A stretch of DNA of 64,000 nt from Idiomarina sp. (GCA_020831965.1 JAFIFP010000007.1:186001-250000), one strand, 5' to 3'. Counted from the stretch's first letter, positions 9,345-20,994 are shown. Translations and numbers: made by a program. The notes: a model not told the origin generated them from the sequence alone.

Positions 9345-10475
9345 TTAGAGGTCAAAATCTCCGAAGTCGCCAGCACTGACTTCACTATCAATCTGGCCCA
9401 CAAGGTACGAACTGATTTCCGCTTCTTGCGGAGCAACCTGAACGTTGTCAGAGACCAAATACTTATTCATCCAAGGTAATGGATTACTAGTTTGGTTGTA
9501 CTGCGGGTCAAGGCCGATAGCTTGCATACGCAGATTTGCGATGTACTCAACGTACTGACACAAAATTTCTTTATTCAGGCCAATCATTGAGCCATTCTCG
9601 AACAAATAGGCCGCCCATTGCTTTTCTTGTTCAACCGCTGAAGTGAAGATTTCTAGGGCTTCTTCGCGAAGCTCCTCGGCAATTTCTTTCATCTCCGGAT
9701 CATCGTCACCGTATTGCCACAGATTCAAGATGTGCTGGGTTGAAGTGAGGTGTAAATTCTCATCCCGTGCGATTAACCGGATGATCTTAGAGTTACCTTC
9801 CATCATTTCCCGTTCAGCAAAGGCGAAAGTACAAGCAAAGCTGACGTAAAAACGAATCGCTTCCAATGCATTGACCGAGTTCATACAGAGGAATAATTTT
9901 TTCTTCAACTCGCGCACAGTGACATGGTAGGTCACATCATCAATAGTAATGTCGCCTTCGCCATGAGTTTGCCAAAGCTGGGTATGGAAAATGAGGTCAT
10001 CGTAGTAACGTGAAATATCGGTGGCACGACGACAGATTTGATCGTTCATGACGATGTCGTCGAACACCTTACCCGGGTCGCTGAATAAATTACGCAAAAT
10101 ATGTGTGTAAGACCGCGAGTGAATAGTTTCTGAGAACGACCAGGTTTCAATCCAAGTCTCAAGTTCAGGCAGTGAAACAATAGGCAAGAACGCAATATTT
10201 GGACTGCGTCCCTGCACTGAGTCGAGCAGAGTCTGATACTTCAGATTTGAAATGAAAATGTGCTTCTCGCTGTCAGTCATCGCCTGAAAATCAACGCGAT
10301 CGCGACTGACATCCACTTCTTCCGGGCGCCAGAAAAAGCTGAGTTGTTTCTCAATCAGCTTTTCAAAAATGCTGTGCCGCTGTTGGTCGTAGCGGGCGAC
10401 ATTCACTGGGTTGCCGAAGAACATCGGCTCCCCCAATGGATTTGCGTTGGTTTGGTTAAACGTCGAGTAGCGCAT
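9345..10475 (-). CDS. nrdB: Ribonucleoside-diphosphate reductase class Ia, beta subunit
   Basis: 376 residues, the same length as E. coli NrdB. The diiron and radical region reads [14 protein letters not shown], with iron ligands Glu116 and His119 and radical Tyr123. The N-terminal block [17 protein letters not shown] is also family-typical. The frame extends 17 codons upstream, but the ATG at 10475 has an excellent AGGTGAT ribosome site and starts the homologous sequence. It begins 8 bp after the nrdA stop. It makes the tyrosyl radical needed by NrdA for dNTP synthesis. Confidence 0.97.
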   Translation of the reverse strand: MRYSTFNQTNANPLGEPMFFGNPVNVARYDQQRHSIFEKLIEKQLSFFWRPEEVDVSRDRVDFQAMTDSEKHIFISNLKYQTLLDSVQGRSPNIAFLPIVSLPELETWIETWSFSETIHSRSYTHILRNLFSDPGKVFDDIVMNDQICRRATDISRYYDDLIFHTQLWQTHGEGDITIDDVTYHVTVRELKKKLFLCMNSVNALEAIRFYVSFACTFAFAEREMMEGNSKIIRLIARDENLHLTSTQHILNLWQYGDDDPEMKEIAEELREEALEIFTSAVEQEKQWAAYLFENGSMIGLNKEILCQYVEYIANLRMQAIGLDPQYNQTSNPLPWMNKYLVSDNVQVAPQEAEISSYLVGQIDSEVSAGDFGDFDL

Positions 10476-10482
10476 AATCACC

Positions 10483-12828
10483 TCAAATTTTGCAGGCTCC
10501 ACCGGCACAATCATCGTCTTCTTCAATGATGGCGGTTACCGCTGCTGCGGCTTGGTTGCCTCGTTCTTCTAATTTTTTACGGGAGGCAGCAGAGAGATCC
10601 GTCTGACTGTCTGCAGCACCGTCACGGGTGTTGTGGTAATACATTGTTTTTACGCCTAATTTGTAGGCATATAACAAGTCTTGAAGGAGCTGACGCATGG
10701 GGACTCGGCCACCTTCAAATTTGTTCGGATCGTAGTTGGTATTGGCAGAGATCGTTTGGTCGACGAACTTCTGCATAATGGCGACCAGCTCTAGGTATCC
10801 TTTATTACTTGGGATCGTCCAAAGCAGTTCATATTTGTCTTTTAATGTTTCGTACTCAGGCACTACTTGCTTCATCACGCCGTCTTTCGATGACTTCACA
10901 CTAATGTGACCGCGTGGTGGCTCAATACCATTCGTGGCATTGGAAATTTGCGACGAGGTTTCGGAGGGCATCAGGGCCGATAGCGTTGAGTTACGCAGGC
11001 CGTGTTGCTTAACTGATTCGCGGAGTGCTTCCCAGTCGTAGTGCAATGGCTCAGAACAAATACCATCGATATCCTTTTTATAGGTGTCGATCGGCATGAT
11101 GCCTTCAGAGTAGGTCGTCTCGTTAAACTTCGGACAGGCACCTTTCTCTTTCGCAAGCTCATTTGAAGCTTTCATCAAGTAGTACTGGATCGCTTCAAAA
11201 GTACGATGCACTAGATTATTCGCGCTGCCGTCTGAATAACGCACGTTATTCTTTGCTAAGTAGTAGGCAAAGTTGATGACACCGATACCAAGGGTTCGAC
11301 GGCCCATACTGGCATGGAATGCTGCCGGCACTGGGTAGTCTTGATAATCCAAGAGGCTATCAAGCGCGCGAACCGCAAGGTCGGCAAGTTCTTCGAAATC
11401 GTCCAGTGACTTGATTGCGCCTAAGTTGAAGGCAGAAAGGGTACAGAGCGCAATCTCACCATTCTCATCGTTCACGTGCTCTAAAGGCTTGGTTGGAAGC
11501 GCAATTTCCAGACAGAGGTTGCTCTGACGTACTGGAGCCAATTTTGGATTGAATGGACTGTGATTATTGGTGTGATCGACGTTCTGCAGATAGATGCGTC
11601 CCGTACTGGCGCGTTCTTGCATAAACAGGCTAAACAGTTCAACCGCTTTAATACGCTTCTTACGAATGCTCTCGTCGGCCTCGTACTGCACGTATAGTCG
11701 CTCGAACTCGTCTTGATCAGCGAAGAAAGCGTCGTACAAGCCAGGGCAGTCAGACGGGCTAAATAGCGTGATATATTCGTCTTTGATCAAACGTTGATAC
11801 ATCACTTTATTGAATTGCACGCCATAGTCGAGGTGACGAACACGGTTTTCTTCTACACCTCGGTTGTTTTTCAATACGAGGAGAGACTCCACTTCTAAAT
11901 GCCACAGTGGGTAGAAGAGGGTGGCTGCACCACCGCGCACGCCTCCCTGAGAACAGCTCTTAACAGCGGTTTGAAAATACTTAAAGAATGGAATACAGCC
12001 TGTATGGAAAGCTTCACCATTGCGAATTGGGCTACCTAAAGCACGGATACGACCTGCGTTAATGCCAATTCCTGCGCGCTGTGACACGTATTTTACAATT
12101 GCGCTCGCCGTAGCATTGATTGAGTCAAGGCTATCGCCGCATTCAATCAGAACACAGGAGCTAAATTGACGGGTCGGTGTGCGCACTCCCGACATGATGG
12201 GTGTTGGGAGTGAGATTTTAAATAGTGACGTGGCGTCATAGAAACGGCGAATGTAATCCAGTCGCGTTTCTTTCGAATAGTTTGCAAAGAGGCACGCAGC
12301 CACAAGCACATACAAGAACTGGGCGCTTTCGTAAACTTCACCTGTGACCCGGTTTTGTAAGAGGTATTTACCCTCGAGCTGCTTCACCGCAGCATAGGAG
12401 AAGTTTAAGTCGCGACTGTGATCCAAGAAGCTATTCATTTGTTCGAATTCTTCTTGGGAGTAATCTTCGAGCAGGTGCTTATCATAACGATTCAAGCCGA
12501 CCATGCGCGTGACTTGATCATAGAGATGCGGCGGCTCAAACTCACCATAGGCCTTCTTGCGCAAATGGAAAATTGCTAAGCGTGCAGCGAGGTATTGGTA
12601 GTCTGGAGACTCTTCAGAAATCAGGTCTGCCGCTGCTTTGATGATTGTCTCATGGATATCATCGGTGCGAATGCCGTCGTAGAACTGAATTTGTGATTTG
12701 ATTTCGACTTGTGACACAGAAACGTTCTTCAAACCTTCTGCGGCCCAGCTTACGACTCTATGGATTTTATCGAGGTCAAGCGGCTCGCGACGACCGTCAC
12801 GTTTAGTTACCTGAATAGACTGGCTCAT
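10483..12828 (-). CDS. nrdA: Ribonucleoside-diphosphate reductase class Ia, alpha subunit
   Basis: 781 residues. The N-terminal ATP-cone ([20 protein letters not shown]) carries the allosteric activity site. The catalytic barrel includes the [21 protein letters not shown] and [10 protein letters not shown] segments. The extreme C-terminus CAGGACKI supplies the redox-shuttle cysteine pair reduced by thioredoxin or glutaredoxin. I chose the ATG at 12828, which has a GAGGG ribosome site, over an upstream ATG at 12891 that would run through an NrdR-like box and add unrelated residues. It is first gene of nrdAB-yfaE-(grxA). Confidence 0.97.
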   Translation of the reverse strand: MSQSIQVTKRDGRREPLDLDKIHRVVSWAAEGLKNVSVSQVEIKSQIQFYDGIRTDDIHETIIKAAADLISEESPDYQYLAARLAIFHLRKKAYGEFEPPHLYDQVTRMVGLNRYDKHLLEDYSQEEFEQMNSFLDHSRDLNFSYAAVKQLEGKYLLQNRVTGEVYESAQFLYVLVAACLFANYSKETRLDYIRRFYDATSLFKISLPTPIMSGVRTPTRQFSSCVLIECGDSLDSINATASAIVKYVSQRAGIGINAGRIRALGSPIRNGEAFHTGCIPFFKYFQTAVKSCSQGGVRGGAATLFYPLWHLEVESLLVLKNNRGVEENRVRHLDYGVQFNKVMYQRLIKDEYITLFSPSDCPGLYDAFFADQDEFERLYVQYEADESIRKKRIKAVELFSLFMQERASTGRIYLQNVDHTNNHSPFNPKLAPVRQSNLCLEIALPTKPLEHVNDENGEIALCTLSAFNLGAIKSLDDFEELADLAVRALDSLLDYQDYPVPAAFHASMGRRTLGIGVINFAYYLAKNNVRYSDGSANNLVHRTFEAIQYYLMKASNELAKEKGACPKFNETTYSEGIMPIDTYKKDIDGICSEPLHYDWEALRESVKQHGLRNSTLSALMPSETSSQISNATNGIEPPRGHISVKSSKDGVMKQVVPEYETLKDKYELLWTIPSNKGYLELVAIMQKFVDQTISANTNYDPNKFEGGRVPMRQLLQDLLYAYKLGVKTMYYHNTRDGAADSQTDLSAASRKKLEERGNQAAAAVTAIIEEDDDCAGGACKI

Positions 12829-12853
12829 GGCTCCCTCTCTGGTGTTTTTGTTA

Positions 12854-12911
12854 TCACAAGATGTAGTGGTTATTTTCGCGTCAAATGGCAAAAGGACACA
12901 ATATCTTGTGT
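12854..12911 (-). promoter_or_regulatory. Pair of NrdR-repressor boxes upstream of nrdA
   Basis: The box at 12896-12911 reads acacaatatcttgtgt and fits the NrdR consensus (acaCwAtATaTwGtgt) at nearly every position. A second, weaker copy at 12854-12869 (tcacaagatgtagtgg) matches about 12 of 16. Their starts are 42 bp apart, four helical turns, so both face the same side of DNA. NrdR represses ribonucleotide reductase genes when dATP/ATP is high. The position in the nrdA leader supports this reading. Confidence 0.8.
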
Positions 12912-13156
12912 TGGGGTATGTTCGGTATGCTAGTCAGGTTGTGGTTTCTGATCAAGTTAGTTTTAGGGTTATTTTCATGACGAAATGGTTGCAAAATGAA
13001 AGCGCCAGAGATGGCGCGGCTTTGCGCGTAAATTATTTTTTGTGCTTAGAAATAACAGTTCTAGAACGCTTTCAATATATATAACAGATGCACTATTTCG
13101 ATGATGGATAAACTATCGGTGCTTATCTGCCTACATCAGCTGCCTACATGAGCAGC
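12912..13156. other. Remainder of the nrdA-gph intergenic gap (328 bp in all)
   Basis: Beyond the NrdR boxes I see no convincing gene. There is a short GC hairpin (13002-13006 with 13013-13017) without a T-run. Two adjacent near-identical 13-bp units (13127-13139 and 13140-13152, 12 of 13 identical) are followed by a six-base inverted repeat touching the gph stop codon (13138-13143 with 13152-13157). An open frame crossing the area on the plus strand has no ribosome site and resembles nothing I recognise. Confidence 0.5.
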
Positions 13157-13807
13157 TTATAACAACGGCATTAAATCCTGTGGGACTTCAATTCGGTAAT
13201 CGGCGAGCCATTGTTCGGGTTGATCTTCGTGCCCTAAATAACCCCAATTTACGAGAACAGTACGCATACCTGCGTGACGACCCGCCTGAATATCACGCTC
13301 TGCATCTCCGAGATACCAGCAATGCTCTGGCTTTACTCGTAGGTGTTCAGCTGCGAGCAAGAGAGGAGCGGGGTGAGGCTTGGCGACTGCTAGAGTGTCG
13401 CCGCAAATCACGACCTCCATCGAAGCAAGTTGACTGAACTGAGCAACGACCGGCAGGGTATAGCGCGTTGGCTTATTAGTTACAATGCCAACAGCAATAG
13501 ACTGCTCTGCTAACGCATTGAGAAGTTCGGACATACCGGGAAAAAGGCAGGTATTTTCACACAGCGCTTGTTCATAGAGTGCGAGAAACTCTTCCCGTAG
13601 ATCTTGCTTGGTCGTTTCATTAAAGGCGTCGCCAAAGCCCAACTTAAGCAAGCCATTCGAACCATGGCTTGCCATAGGACGGATGATATCTGCCGGGAGT
13701 GGCGCTAATCCGCGCGCTGTCAGCATCTGATTTAGCGCTGCACCTAGGTCTGCCGCGGTATCAAGAAGCGTACCGTCGAGATCAAACAAAACTGCCGATT
13801 GTGTCAT
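13157..13807 (-). CDS. HAD-family phosphatase, Gph/MupP type
   Basis: 216 residues with the four HAD motifs: FDLDGTLLDT (nucleophile Asp), VTNKP, a central Lys in AKPHPAP, and YLGDAERDIQAG. Members of this group are phosphoglycolate phosphatase (Gph) or N-acetylmuramic acid 6-phosphate phosphatase (MupP). Location directly after ubiG (3-bp gap, same strand) is the arrangement described for MupP in Pseudomonas, where it serves cell-wall recycling, so either substrate is possible. Motifs are complete, and the ATG follows the ubiG stop directly. Confidence 0.85.
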   Translation of the reverse strand: MTQSAVLFDLDGTLLDTAADLGAALNQMLTARGLAPLPADIIRPMASHGSNGLLKLGFGDAFNETTKQDLREEFLALYEQALCENTCLFPGMSELLNALAEQSIAVGIVTNKPTRYTLPVVAQFSQLASMEVVICGDTLAVAKPHPAPLLLAAEHLRVKPEHCWYLGDAERDIQAGRHAGMRTVLVNWGYLGHEDQPEQWLADYRIEVPQDLMPLL

Positions 13808-13810
13808 TGA

Positions 13811-14551
13811 TTATGACTCCACTTGCTCAGTAGGGCGGGCACAGGCTAGCAGATAATTTACGTCCACATTACGATCGCTCAGGTAAAAACCTGAGGTGAG
13901 AGGATTGTAGTGGATTCCTGTCATCGCTAATGGGCTTAATCCCGAATGCTCGGCAAACCCGACCAACTCAGAGGGGCGGATAAACTTCGCGGCATCATGA
14001 GTTCCTTGCGGTAGCCACCGCAACACGTACTCGGCGACATAGACACCTAACAACTTGGCTTTCAAGGTTCTATTTAAGGTTGAAAACACAATGCGCCCGC
14101 CGGGTTTCACTAAGGTTGCGCATGCTGCCACCACAGCGGCGGGTTGAGGAACATGCTCGAGCATCTCTAAACAGGTGACAACGTCAAACTGATCTGCGTG
14201 TTGAAGGGCAAACTCTTCAGCGGTAATCTGTTGGTAGTCGATGCTGACACCACTTTCGAGGGCATGCAATTTTGCCACTCCCAGGGCGTCGGGGCTCATA
14301 TCAATTCCCGTAACTTGCGCCCCGGCCTTAGCCATGGCCTCACTGAGAATGCCGCCACCACACCCCACATCAAGAACACGTTTTCCGGCGAGTCCTTCGG
14401 CATATTGTTCAATAAACTGCACGCGCAGCGGATTCACACGGTGGAGTGGCTTGAAATCGCCGTCAGGGTCCCACCAGCGTGATGCCATGGCATTAAATTT
14501 CTCGATTTCAGCAGGATCAACATTAGGGGACTGCACCACAAAAGACCTCAT
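13811..14551 (-). CDS. ubiG: Ubiquinone biosynthesis O-methyltransferase UbiG
   Basis: 246 residues, Rossmann-fold SAM methyltransferase. Family blocks are clear: [23 protein letters not shown] near the N-terminus (residues about 19-41), the SAM motif [23 protein letters not shown], and [11 protein letters not shown] near the C-terminus. It performs both O-methylations of ubiquinone synthesis at the inner membrane. It is divergent from gyrA, as in several gammaproteobacteria, and leads a two-gene unit with the HAD phosphatase. Confidence 0.95.
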   Translation of the reverse strand: MRSFVVQSPNVDPAEIEKFNAMASRWWDPDGDFKPLHRVNPLRVQFIEQYAEGLAGKRVLDVGCGGGILSEAMAKAGAQVTGIDMSPDALGVAKLHALESGVSIDYQQITAEEFALQHADQFDVVTCLEMLEHVPQPAAVVAACATLVKPGGRIVFSTLNRTLKAKLLGVYVAEYVLRWLPQGTHDAAKFIRPSELVGFAEHSGLSPLAMTGIHYNPLTSGFYLSDRNVDVNYLLACARPTEQVES

Positions 14552-14790
14552 TATATTCCGTAAGATATTGTCAGTATTTTATTCGCCGACAGTCTACCTG
14601 AGCTCGACCGGCTAAACCAGTTGCGGATGTGGTCGAGGCGTGTCATAACACCATCGCTATGGTATGCTGTGCCAGTTTACCAAAAGGGTAATATGGCGTG
14701 TGTCAGTATCAACACCAGAGCCAACAGTTTCGCCATAAGTATCACCATAACTATAACGATTTGAAGTCGATTGATTCAGGGAAATAAGAT

Positions 14791-17412
14791 ATGAGCGATC
14801 TTGCCAAAGAAGTCGTGCCGGTCAATATCGAAGACGAGCTGAAAAACTCCTACCTAGACTATGCAATGAGCGTCATTATTGGTCGTGCATTGCCAGACGT
14901 TCGTGACGGGCTAAAACCAGTTCATCGCCGGGTGCTTTTTGCGATGAATGTACTCGGTAACGACTTTAACAAGCCGTACAAGAAGTCGGCGCGTGTTGTC
15001 GGTGATGTTATCGGTAAGTATCACCCACACGGTGACTCCGCTGTGTATGACACTATTGTACGGATGGCACAACCATTCTCCTTACGCTACATGTTGGCAG
15101 ACGGACAAGGTAACTTCGGTTCAGTTGACGGTGATTCGGCCGCGGCAATGCGTTATACCGAAGTGCGGATGTCGAAAATTGCACATCAGTTACTTGCAGA
15201 TCTTGAGAAAGAAACCGTTGATTTTGTGCCGAACTACGATGGCACGGAACAGATTCCAGAAGTACTTCCCACCCGAGTTCCTAACCTGCTAGCTAATGGC
15301 TCTTCGGGTATCGCGGTAGGTATGGCGACAAATATTCCGCCACACAACCTGACTGAAGTGATCAATGGCTGTTTAGCCATGATCGAAAACCCCGACATCA
15401 CGCTTGATGAGCTTATGGAATATATTCCAGGCCCAGATTTCCCTACCGCCGGGATTGTCTCCGGGCGACAAGGAATCATCGACGCGTACCGAACCGGACG
15501 TGGAAAAATCTATATCCGCGCTCGCGCTGATGTTATCACCGACGAAAATAATGGTCGCGACACTATTATCGTGCATGAATTGCCGTATCAGGTGAACAAG
15601 GCTCGTTTGATCGAGAAGATCGCTGAGCTAGTAAAAGACAAGAAAATTGAAGGCATTAGTGCGCTGCGCGATGAGTCAGATAAAGATGGTATGCGTGTGG
15701 TCATTGAACTTAAGCGTGGTGAGTCGGGTGAAGTGATGCTGAATCACCTCTATCAACACACGCAAATGCAGGTTGCGTTTGGCTTCAATATGGTTGCCCT
15801 CGATAAAGGACAGCCGAAGCTCTTTACTTTACCTGAAATGCTCGAAGCCTTTATTACGCACAGACGCGAAGTTGTCACCCGTCGTACCGTGTTTGAATTA
15901 CGCAAGGCCCGCGAGCGCGCCCATATTTTAGAAGGTTTGGCGATAGCGCTTGCCAATATCAACGAGATCATCGAACTCATTAAAGCATCACCGTCGCCAG
16001 CGGAAGCAAAAGCACAGCTGATTGCTCAAGCGTGGGCACTCGGTGGTGTTTCAGTGATGTTAGAACGCGCAGGTGTCGATGCCGCTCGTCCTGACTGGGT
16101 TGAAGAAGAGTTCGGCGTACACAATGGTCAGTACCGCTTAACTGAACAGCAAGCGCAAGCCATTCTTGATTTGCGTCTTCACAAGCTCACTGGGCTTGAG
16201 CACGAGAAGATCCTCGACGAATACAAATCGCTACTGGAGCAGATAGCTGAGCTAATGCATATCCTGTCGAACACTGACCGTTTGATGGAAGTTATTCGCG
16301 AAGAGCTCGAGAAAGTTCGCGAAGAGTTTGGCGATGAGCGTCGCACAGAAATTACTGCAGCGAGCCATGATATTAACTTGGAAGATTTGATTGAGCGCGA
16401 AGACGTAGTCGTCACGCTCTCGCACCAAGGTTACGTGAAATATCAGTCCTTAGGTGAGTACGAAGCACAGAAGCGCGGTGGTAAAGGTAAAGCTGCCACG
16501 AAGATGAAAGATGAAGATTTCATCGAGCGTCTGTTGGTCGCTAATACACACGATATGATCTTGTGTTTCTCGAGCCTTGGCCGCGTGTACTGGATGAAAA
16601 CCTATCAATTACCATACGCCAGCCGTGCTGCGCGTGGTAAACCGATAGTGAACTTATTGCCATTGCAGCAGGATGAGCGGATTACCGCGATTCTTCCGGT
16701 CACTAATTTTGATGAAGACCGTTATGTATTTATGGCAACCCGTCGTGGAACGGTGAAGAAGACACCTTTGGTTGAATACTCACGTCCTCGTACAAGTGGA
16801 ATTATTGCGTTGAACTTAGTAGAGGGTGACGAACTGATTGGCGTTGACATGACTGACGGCAGCAGCGAAATCTTACTCTTCTCTGACGCAGGGAAAGTAG
16901 TACGTTTCCATGAGGATCATGTACGTTCCATGGGACGAACTGCCACAGGTGTTCGCGGTATGCGGATTCCAGACGACCAGCGCATTGTTTCTCTGATTGT
17001 CCCACGTGGCGAAGACAGTGCCATCTTGACGGTCACTGAGAATGGTTATGGTAAACGTACACCGCTTGCCGATTATCCTGCGAAGAGTCGCGCCACCATG
17101 GGTGTCGTTTCGATCAAAGTCAGCGAACGAAATGGTGCGGTAGTCGGAGCACTTGAAGTGGTTTCCGGTGAACATCTTATGCTCATCAGTAATCGCGGAA
17201 CCTTGGTTCGGACGCGCGTTGACGAAGTGTCACAAGTGGGTCGAAATACACAAGGCGTCACTCTAATTCGAACAGGTAGTGATGAAGTTGTTGTGGGTAT
17301 TGCTCGAATCGCTGAAATGGATGAGGAAGATTCTGAGATTGTCCTAGATGAAGACGGTGTCGCTGTGGAAAGTCCAGCGCCTGAATCTGGAGCTGAAGGT
17401 GATGATCTATAA
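14791..17412 (+). CDS. gyrA: DNA gyrase subunit A
   Basis: 873 residues. The N-terminal breakage-reunion domain carries the active-site Tyr122 ([10 protein letters not shown]). The quinolone-resistance region reads [12 protein letters not shown] with Ser83 and Asp87, the sensitive (wild-type) residues. The GyrA box in the C-terminal beta-pinwheel is visible as QKRGGKGKA. The end is acidic (DEEDSEI...[20 protein letters not shown]), as in other gammaproteobacteria. It introduces negative supercoils together with GyrB. The stop overlaps the start of serC by 11 bp, so the two are cotranscribed. Confidence 0.98.
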   Translation: MSDLAKEVVPVNIEDELKNSYLDYAMSVIIGRALPDVRDGLKPVHRRVLFAMNVLGNDFNKPYKKSARVVGDVIGKYHPHGDSAVYDTIVRMAQPFSLRYMLADGQGNFGSVDGDSAAAMRYTEVRMSKIAHQLLADLEKETVDFVPNYDGTEQIPEVLPTRVPNLLANGSSGIAVGMATNIPPHNLTEVINGCLAMIENPDITLDELMEYIPGPDFPTAGIVSGRQGIIDAYRTGRGKIYIRARADVITDENNGRDTIIVHELPYQVNKARLIEKIAELVKDKKIEGISALRDESDKDGMRVVIELKRGESGEVMLNHLYQHTQMQVAFGFNMVALDKGQPKLFTLPEMLEAFITHRREVVTRRTVFELRKARERAHILEGLAIALANINEIIELIKASPSPAEAKAQLIAQAWALGGVSVMLERAGVDAARPDWVEEEFGVHNGQYRLTEQQAQAILDLRLHKLTGLEHEKILDEYKSLLEQIAELMHILSNTDRLMEVIREELEKVREEFGDERRTEITAASHDINLEDLIEREDVVVTLSHQGYVKYQSLGEYEAQKRGGKGKAATKMKDEDFIERLLVANTHDMILCFSSLGRVYWMKTYQLPYASRAARGKPIVNLLPLQQDERITAILPVTNFDEDRYVFMATRRGTVKKTPLVEYSRPRTSGIIALNLVEGDELIGVDMTDGSSEILLFSDAGKVVRFHEDHVRSMGRTATGVRGMRIPDDQRIVSLIVPRGEDSAILTVTENGYGKRTPLADYPAKSRATMGVVSIKVSERNGAVVGALEVVSGEHLMLISNRGTLVRTRVDEVSQVGRNTQGVTLIRTGSDEVVVGIARIAEMDEEDSEIVLDEDGVAVESPAPESGAEGDDL

Positions 17413-18481
17413 CTTCTCAGCAGGGCCGGCGATGTTGCCGGCCGCTGTTTTAGCGAAAGCGCAAGCGGAGCTGTGTAATTGGGGTGGGCGTGGTATTTCC
17501 GTGATGGAAATTAGTCATCGAGACCCCGAATACATCGCGATGACTCATGAAGCCGAAAGAGACGTTCGTGATTTACTCGCTATTCCAGATAATTACTCCG
17601 TATTGTTTATGCATGGTGGCGGGCGAGGACAGTTTTCGGCTGTTGCTCAGAACCTTGCTGCAGCCGACGCTACGGTTGACTACTTAAATACTGGTACGTG
17701 GTCTGGTTACGCCATTCGTGAAGCGCAGAAATATGTCGGTCAGGTTAATGTGATAGAAGCCTTACAAGACACTGCGGAAGGAAAAAGTGTTAGCGCTCAA
17801 AATGAGTGGAACCTCTCTGAGAACGCGGCATATTTTCATTATTGTCCGAATGAGACTGTGGACGGTATCGCCGTTCATGAGATTCCTGATGTTGCGGCGC
17901 CTATAGTCGCAGATATGTCGTCGGTCATTTTGGCGGAACCTCTTGATGTGAGTAAGTTCGGCTTAATATATGCCGGGGCACAAAAGAATATCGGTCCATC
18001 AGGTCTTGCTCTCGTTATCGTCCGGAATGATCTGCTAGTTACGCAGCAGGAGCGTGTCTGCACGGTGATGAACTATCGTGTGCAAGCGGAAGAAGGTTCG
18101 ATGTATAACACGCCGAATACTTTCGCTTGGTATCTCGCAGCAGAAGTATTCAAGTGGATTAAGGCGGAGGGTGGCTTAGAGGCTATGGCTGACTTAAATC
18201 AGCGTAAAGCGAAGCTACTTTACGATTGTGTCGATCACTCCGCATTCTATGTGAACCGAATAGCCCCGAAGAACCGTTCTTTAATGAATATACCTTTCCA
18301 ATTACGTCGCTCAGAGCTCGACGCTGAGTTCTTGAAACAGGCGAAAGCTGAGGGCTTATTGGCATTGAAAGGGCATCGTTTTGTAGGTGGCATGCGGGCA
18401 AGTATGTACAACGCAATGCCATACTCCGGTGCACAGGCGCTGGTGGATTTTATGACGCGATTCGCGAAAGAGCATTCTTAG
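17402..18481 (+). CDS. serC: Phosphoserine aminotransferase
   Basis: 359 residues, class V PLP aminotransferase. The N-terminus [13 protein letters not shown] is diagnostic, as are [15 protein letters not shown] and the PLP-lysine motif [12 protein letters not shown]. It makes phosphoserine in serine synthesis and acts in PLP synthesis. The frame extends 18 codons upstream inside gyrA, but the ATG at 17402 begins the homologous sequence. It starts the aromatic/serine part of the gyrA operon. Confidence 0.97.
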   Translation: MIYNFSAGPAMLPAAVLAKAQAELCNWGGRGISVMEISHRDPEYIAMTHEAERDVRDLLAIPDNYSVLFMHGGGRGQFSAVAQNLAAADATVDYLNTGTWSGYAIREAQKYVGQVNVIEALQDTAEGKSVSAQNEWNLSENAAYFHYCPNETVDGIAVHEIPDVAAPIVADMSSVILAEPLDVSKFGLIYAGAQKNIGPSGLALVIVRNDLLVTQQERVCTVMNYRVQAEEGSMYNTPNTFAWYLAAEVFKWIKAEGGLEAMADLNQRKAKLLYDCVDHSAFYVNRIAPKNRSLMNIPFQLRRSELDAEFLKQAKAEGLLALKGHRFVGGMRASMYNAMPYSGAQALVDFMTRFAKEHS

Positions 18482-18506
18482 AAAAACAACAATATTGAGG
18501 TCGTTT

Positions 18507-19616
18507 ATGCGTGATTTTGACGCAGCAGCATTAGCACTACCCGGAATTCGTAAACTTCAGCCTTATCAGGCAGGTAAGCCTATAGAAGAGCTCGAGCGCG
18601 AGCTGGGCATCAAAGATATAGTTAAGTTAGCGTCTAACGAGAACCCGTTAGGGGTGAGCCCTAAGGTGAAAGCTGCACTGATTGAAAAAGTATCTGGTTT
18701 GGCGCGCTATCCAGATGCTAATGGTTTCTATTTGAAGCAAGCCATTGCGGACAAGTTCGGAGTTGGAATCAAGCAGATTACACTCGGAAATGGTTCAAAT
18801 GACGTGCTTGAATTGCTCGCTCGGACATATGTTACTCCGCAGCATGAAGTGATTTTTTCGCAGCATGCATTTGTGGTGTATCCGCTAGTGACTCAAGCGA
18901 TTGGCGCAAAGCCTGTGGCCGTTCCAGCGCTAGATTATGGTCATGACTTAGACGCGATGGCCGCTGCGGTGAACGACAAGACTCGCATGATTTTCGTCGC
19001 GAACCCCAATAATCCAACAGGTACTTTTCTATCTTCCGCTGACTTGAAGGCGTTTTTAGGGAAGATCCCGAGCCATGTGTTGGTGGTTTTGGATGAAGCC
19101 TATTATGAATACGTACCAGAGCAGGAACGCGCGCCTTCAATTGCGTGGATTGAGGAGTTCCCTAATTTAGTAGTCAGCCGAACGTTCTCAAAAGCTTATG
19201 GATTAGCCGGGTTACGTGCAGGTTTTGCAGTGTCTCACCCCGCGGTCGCGGATTTGATGAACCGGATTCGCCAGCCATTCAACATGAATGAGTTGGCGTT
19301 GACAGCGGCAATGGCTGCATTGAGTGATGAAGACTTCCTGCAGCGTTCTGTAGAAGTTAATCATCAAGGTATGGCGCAACTTATTGAGTTCTGCGTAGCC
19401 CAGGGACTGAGCTACATTCCGTCCTACGGTAACTTTTTGACCATTGAAGTCGGTAGTCGAGCGGGAGAGTTGTATCAGCAACTGCTCGAGAAGGGGGTGA
19501 TTGTTCGTCCTGTAGCAGGCTATGAGCTCCCACATCACTTGCGTGTCAGTATTGGCCTTCCCGAAGAGAATGAGGCCTTTATTCAGGCGATGAAAGCACT
19601 CGGATATGACCACTAA
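18507..19616 (+). CDS. hisC: Histidinol-phosphate / aromatic aminotransferase (HisC2 type)
   Basis: 369 residues, class I/II PLP aminotransferase. Seen are VKLASNENPLG, YPDANGFYLK, NPNNPTGT, LDEAYYEY and the PLP-lysine segment SRTFSKAYGLAGLRAG. The ATG at 18507 has a GAGG site 7 bp upstream; a TTG 12 bp earlier is unlikely. Lying between serC and aroA and away from other his genes, it corresponds to the HisHb-type enzyme of the Pseudomonas supraoperon, which works mainly as an aromatic aminotransferase. The dual role is inference from context. Confidence 0.92.
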   Translation: MRDFDAAALALPGIRKLQPYQAGKPIEELERELGIKDIVKLASNENPLGVSPKVKAALIEKVSGLARYPDANGFYLKQAIADKFGVGIKQITLGNGSNDVLELLARTYVTPQHEVIFSQHAFVVYPLVTQAIGAKPVAVPALDYGHDLDAMAAAVNDKTRMIFVANPNNPTGTFLSSADLKAFLGKIPSHVLVVLDEAYYEYVPEQERAPSIAWIEEFPNLVVSRTFSKAYGLAGLRAGFAVSHPAVADLMNRIRQPFNMNELALTAAMAALSDEDFLQRSVEVNHQGMAQLIEFCVAQGLSYIPSYGNFLTIEVGSRAGELYQQLLEKGVIVRPVAGYELPHHLRVSIGLPEENEAFIQAMKALGYDH

Positions 19617-20916
19617 AAAATTAATCTTGAATGGCCCACGGCAAGCACGTGGGTCTATTATCCTGCCGGGTTCAAAAAGCATTTCTAATCGCGCACTCCT
19701 GCTGGCTTCGTTAGCTGCTGGAGAAACGCGTCTGCACAACTTGTTAAAGAGTGAAGATACCCATTGGATGCTCAAGGCATTGGCTGCGCTTGGTGTTCAA
19801 ATCAAAGAGGAAACCACAGCCGATAAAGCTGTGTTCGTTGTGCAAGGACAGGGGGAACTTTTTAATTCGACAGCGGAAGTCATTGAGCTGTTTCTTGGCA
19901 ATGCAGGGACTGCCATGCGACCACTTTGCGCGGCGCTAGCAGCTTCAGCAGGGCACTATGTACTCACTGGTGAGCCTCGCATGACCGAGCGTCCAATCGG
20001 TCCTTTGGTCGATAGTTTGCGGCAGCTTGGGGCTGAGATTAACTATTTGAATACGACTGGTTATCCGCCACTCGAGCTGAAACCTTCGCAATTGGTTGGA
20101 GGACGAGTGACTATTGATGGCTCTCAATCTAGCCAGTTTATTTCGGCACTTCTAATGATTTTGCCGTTGTTCAAAAATGATTCAACTCTAGAGCTCACGG
20201 GCGATATTGTCTCGTTACCTTATATTCGATTGACGCTCGGCATGATGCATCAGTTTGGTGTTGAGGTTACGCAACCAAGCGAACGTGTTTTCGTTGTCTC
20301 CGGGGGGCAGCAATATCAAAGCCCTGGAGATTACCTGATCGAAGGTGACGCTTCCTCCGCGTCTTATTTTCTTGCGGCTGCTGCAATTGCTGGCGGTGAA
20401 GTCTGTGTCGAGGGCGTCGGCTCTGCAAGCCTACAAGGCGATCGTGAGTTCGCCCAGGTGCTTGCTGCTATGGGGGCAGAAATTGCCTTGGAGCCTCACT
20501 GTATACGCGTTCGCAAAGGTGAATTAAAAGGAGGAGACTTTGACCTCAATGCAATTCCCGATGCCGCCATGACGATTGCGACAACTGCCTTGTTTGCCAA
20601 AGGTAAAACAACCATTAGAAACATTGAAAACTGGCGTTTCAAGGAAACCGACCGACTTGCGGCAATGGCTACGGAGTTACGCAAAGTAGGCGCTTCGGTG
20701 ATAGAAGGCCAAGATTTTATCGAAATTACACCGCCGTCGCAGATTGAGCATGGGCAAATCGAAACCTACAACGATCACCGGATGGCCATGTGTTTCTCAT
20801 TGCTGGCCTTTGCACCTGTGGGAGTCACGATTCTTGATCCTGATTGTTGTGCGAAAACGTACCCCAATTACTTTTCGGATTTTGAGCGCATTACAACCGA
20901 TACACCAAGGTCATGA
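19606..20916 (+). CDS. aroA: 3-phosphoshikimate 1-carboxyvinyltransferase (EPSP synthase)
   Basis: 436 residues of class I EPSP synthase. Diagnostic motifs are LPGSKSISNRALLLA (phosphate and PEP binding), LFLGNAGTAMRPL, GEPRMTERPIGPLVD and YNDHRMAMCFSL. It transfers enolpyruvate from PEP to shikimate 3-phosphate, the sixth shikimate-pathway step. The G and A of LFLGNAGTAMR are the residues of the glyphosate-sensitive enzyme. The start overlaps the hisC end by 11 bp, so it is in the same operon. Confidence 0.97.
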   Translation: MTTKKLILNGPRQARGSIILPGSKSISNRALLLASLAAGETRLHNLLKSEDTHWMLKALAALGVQIKEETTADKAVFVVQGQGELFNSTAEVIELFLGNAGTAMRPLCAALAASAGHYVLTGEPRMTERPIGPLVDSLRQLGAEINYLNTTGYPPLELKPSQLVGGRVTIDGSQSSQFISALLMILPLFKNDSTLELTGDIVSLPYIRLTLGMMHQFGVEVTQPSERVFVVSGGQQYQSPGDYLIEGDASSASYFLAAAAIAGGEVCVEGVGSASLQGDREFAQVLAAMGAEIALEPHCIRVRKGELKGGDFDLNAIPDAAMTIATTALFAKGKTTIRNIENWRFKETDRLAAMATELRKVGASVIEGQDFIEITPPSQIEHGQIETYNDHRMAMCFSLLAFAPVGVTILDPDCCAKTYPNYFSDFERITTDTPRS

Positions 20917-20994
20917 GTCGATAGTCTTTCCGAAGTTCAGTCATTAGCCTGTCAATTACTTGTGCGATACAAGTGCAATTTTCCACAAAGTCCG

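Noticed and set aside
12827-13084. An 85-codon plus-strand open frame over the nrdA control region
   Set aside because: It covers the NrdR boxes, has no Shine-Dalgarno and no recognisable protein features. Best explained as chance.
14791-17412. Possible quinolone-resistance changes in gyrA
   Set aside because: Ser83 and Asp87 are the sensitive residues, and no substitution is seen in the region.
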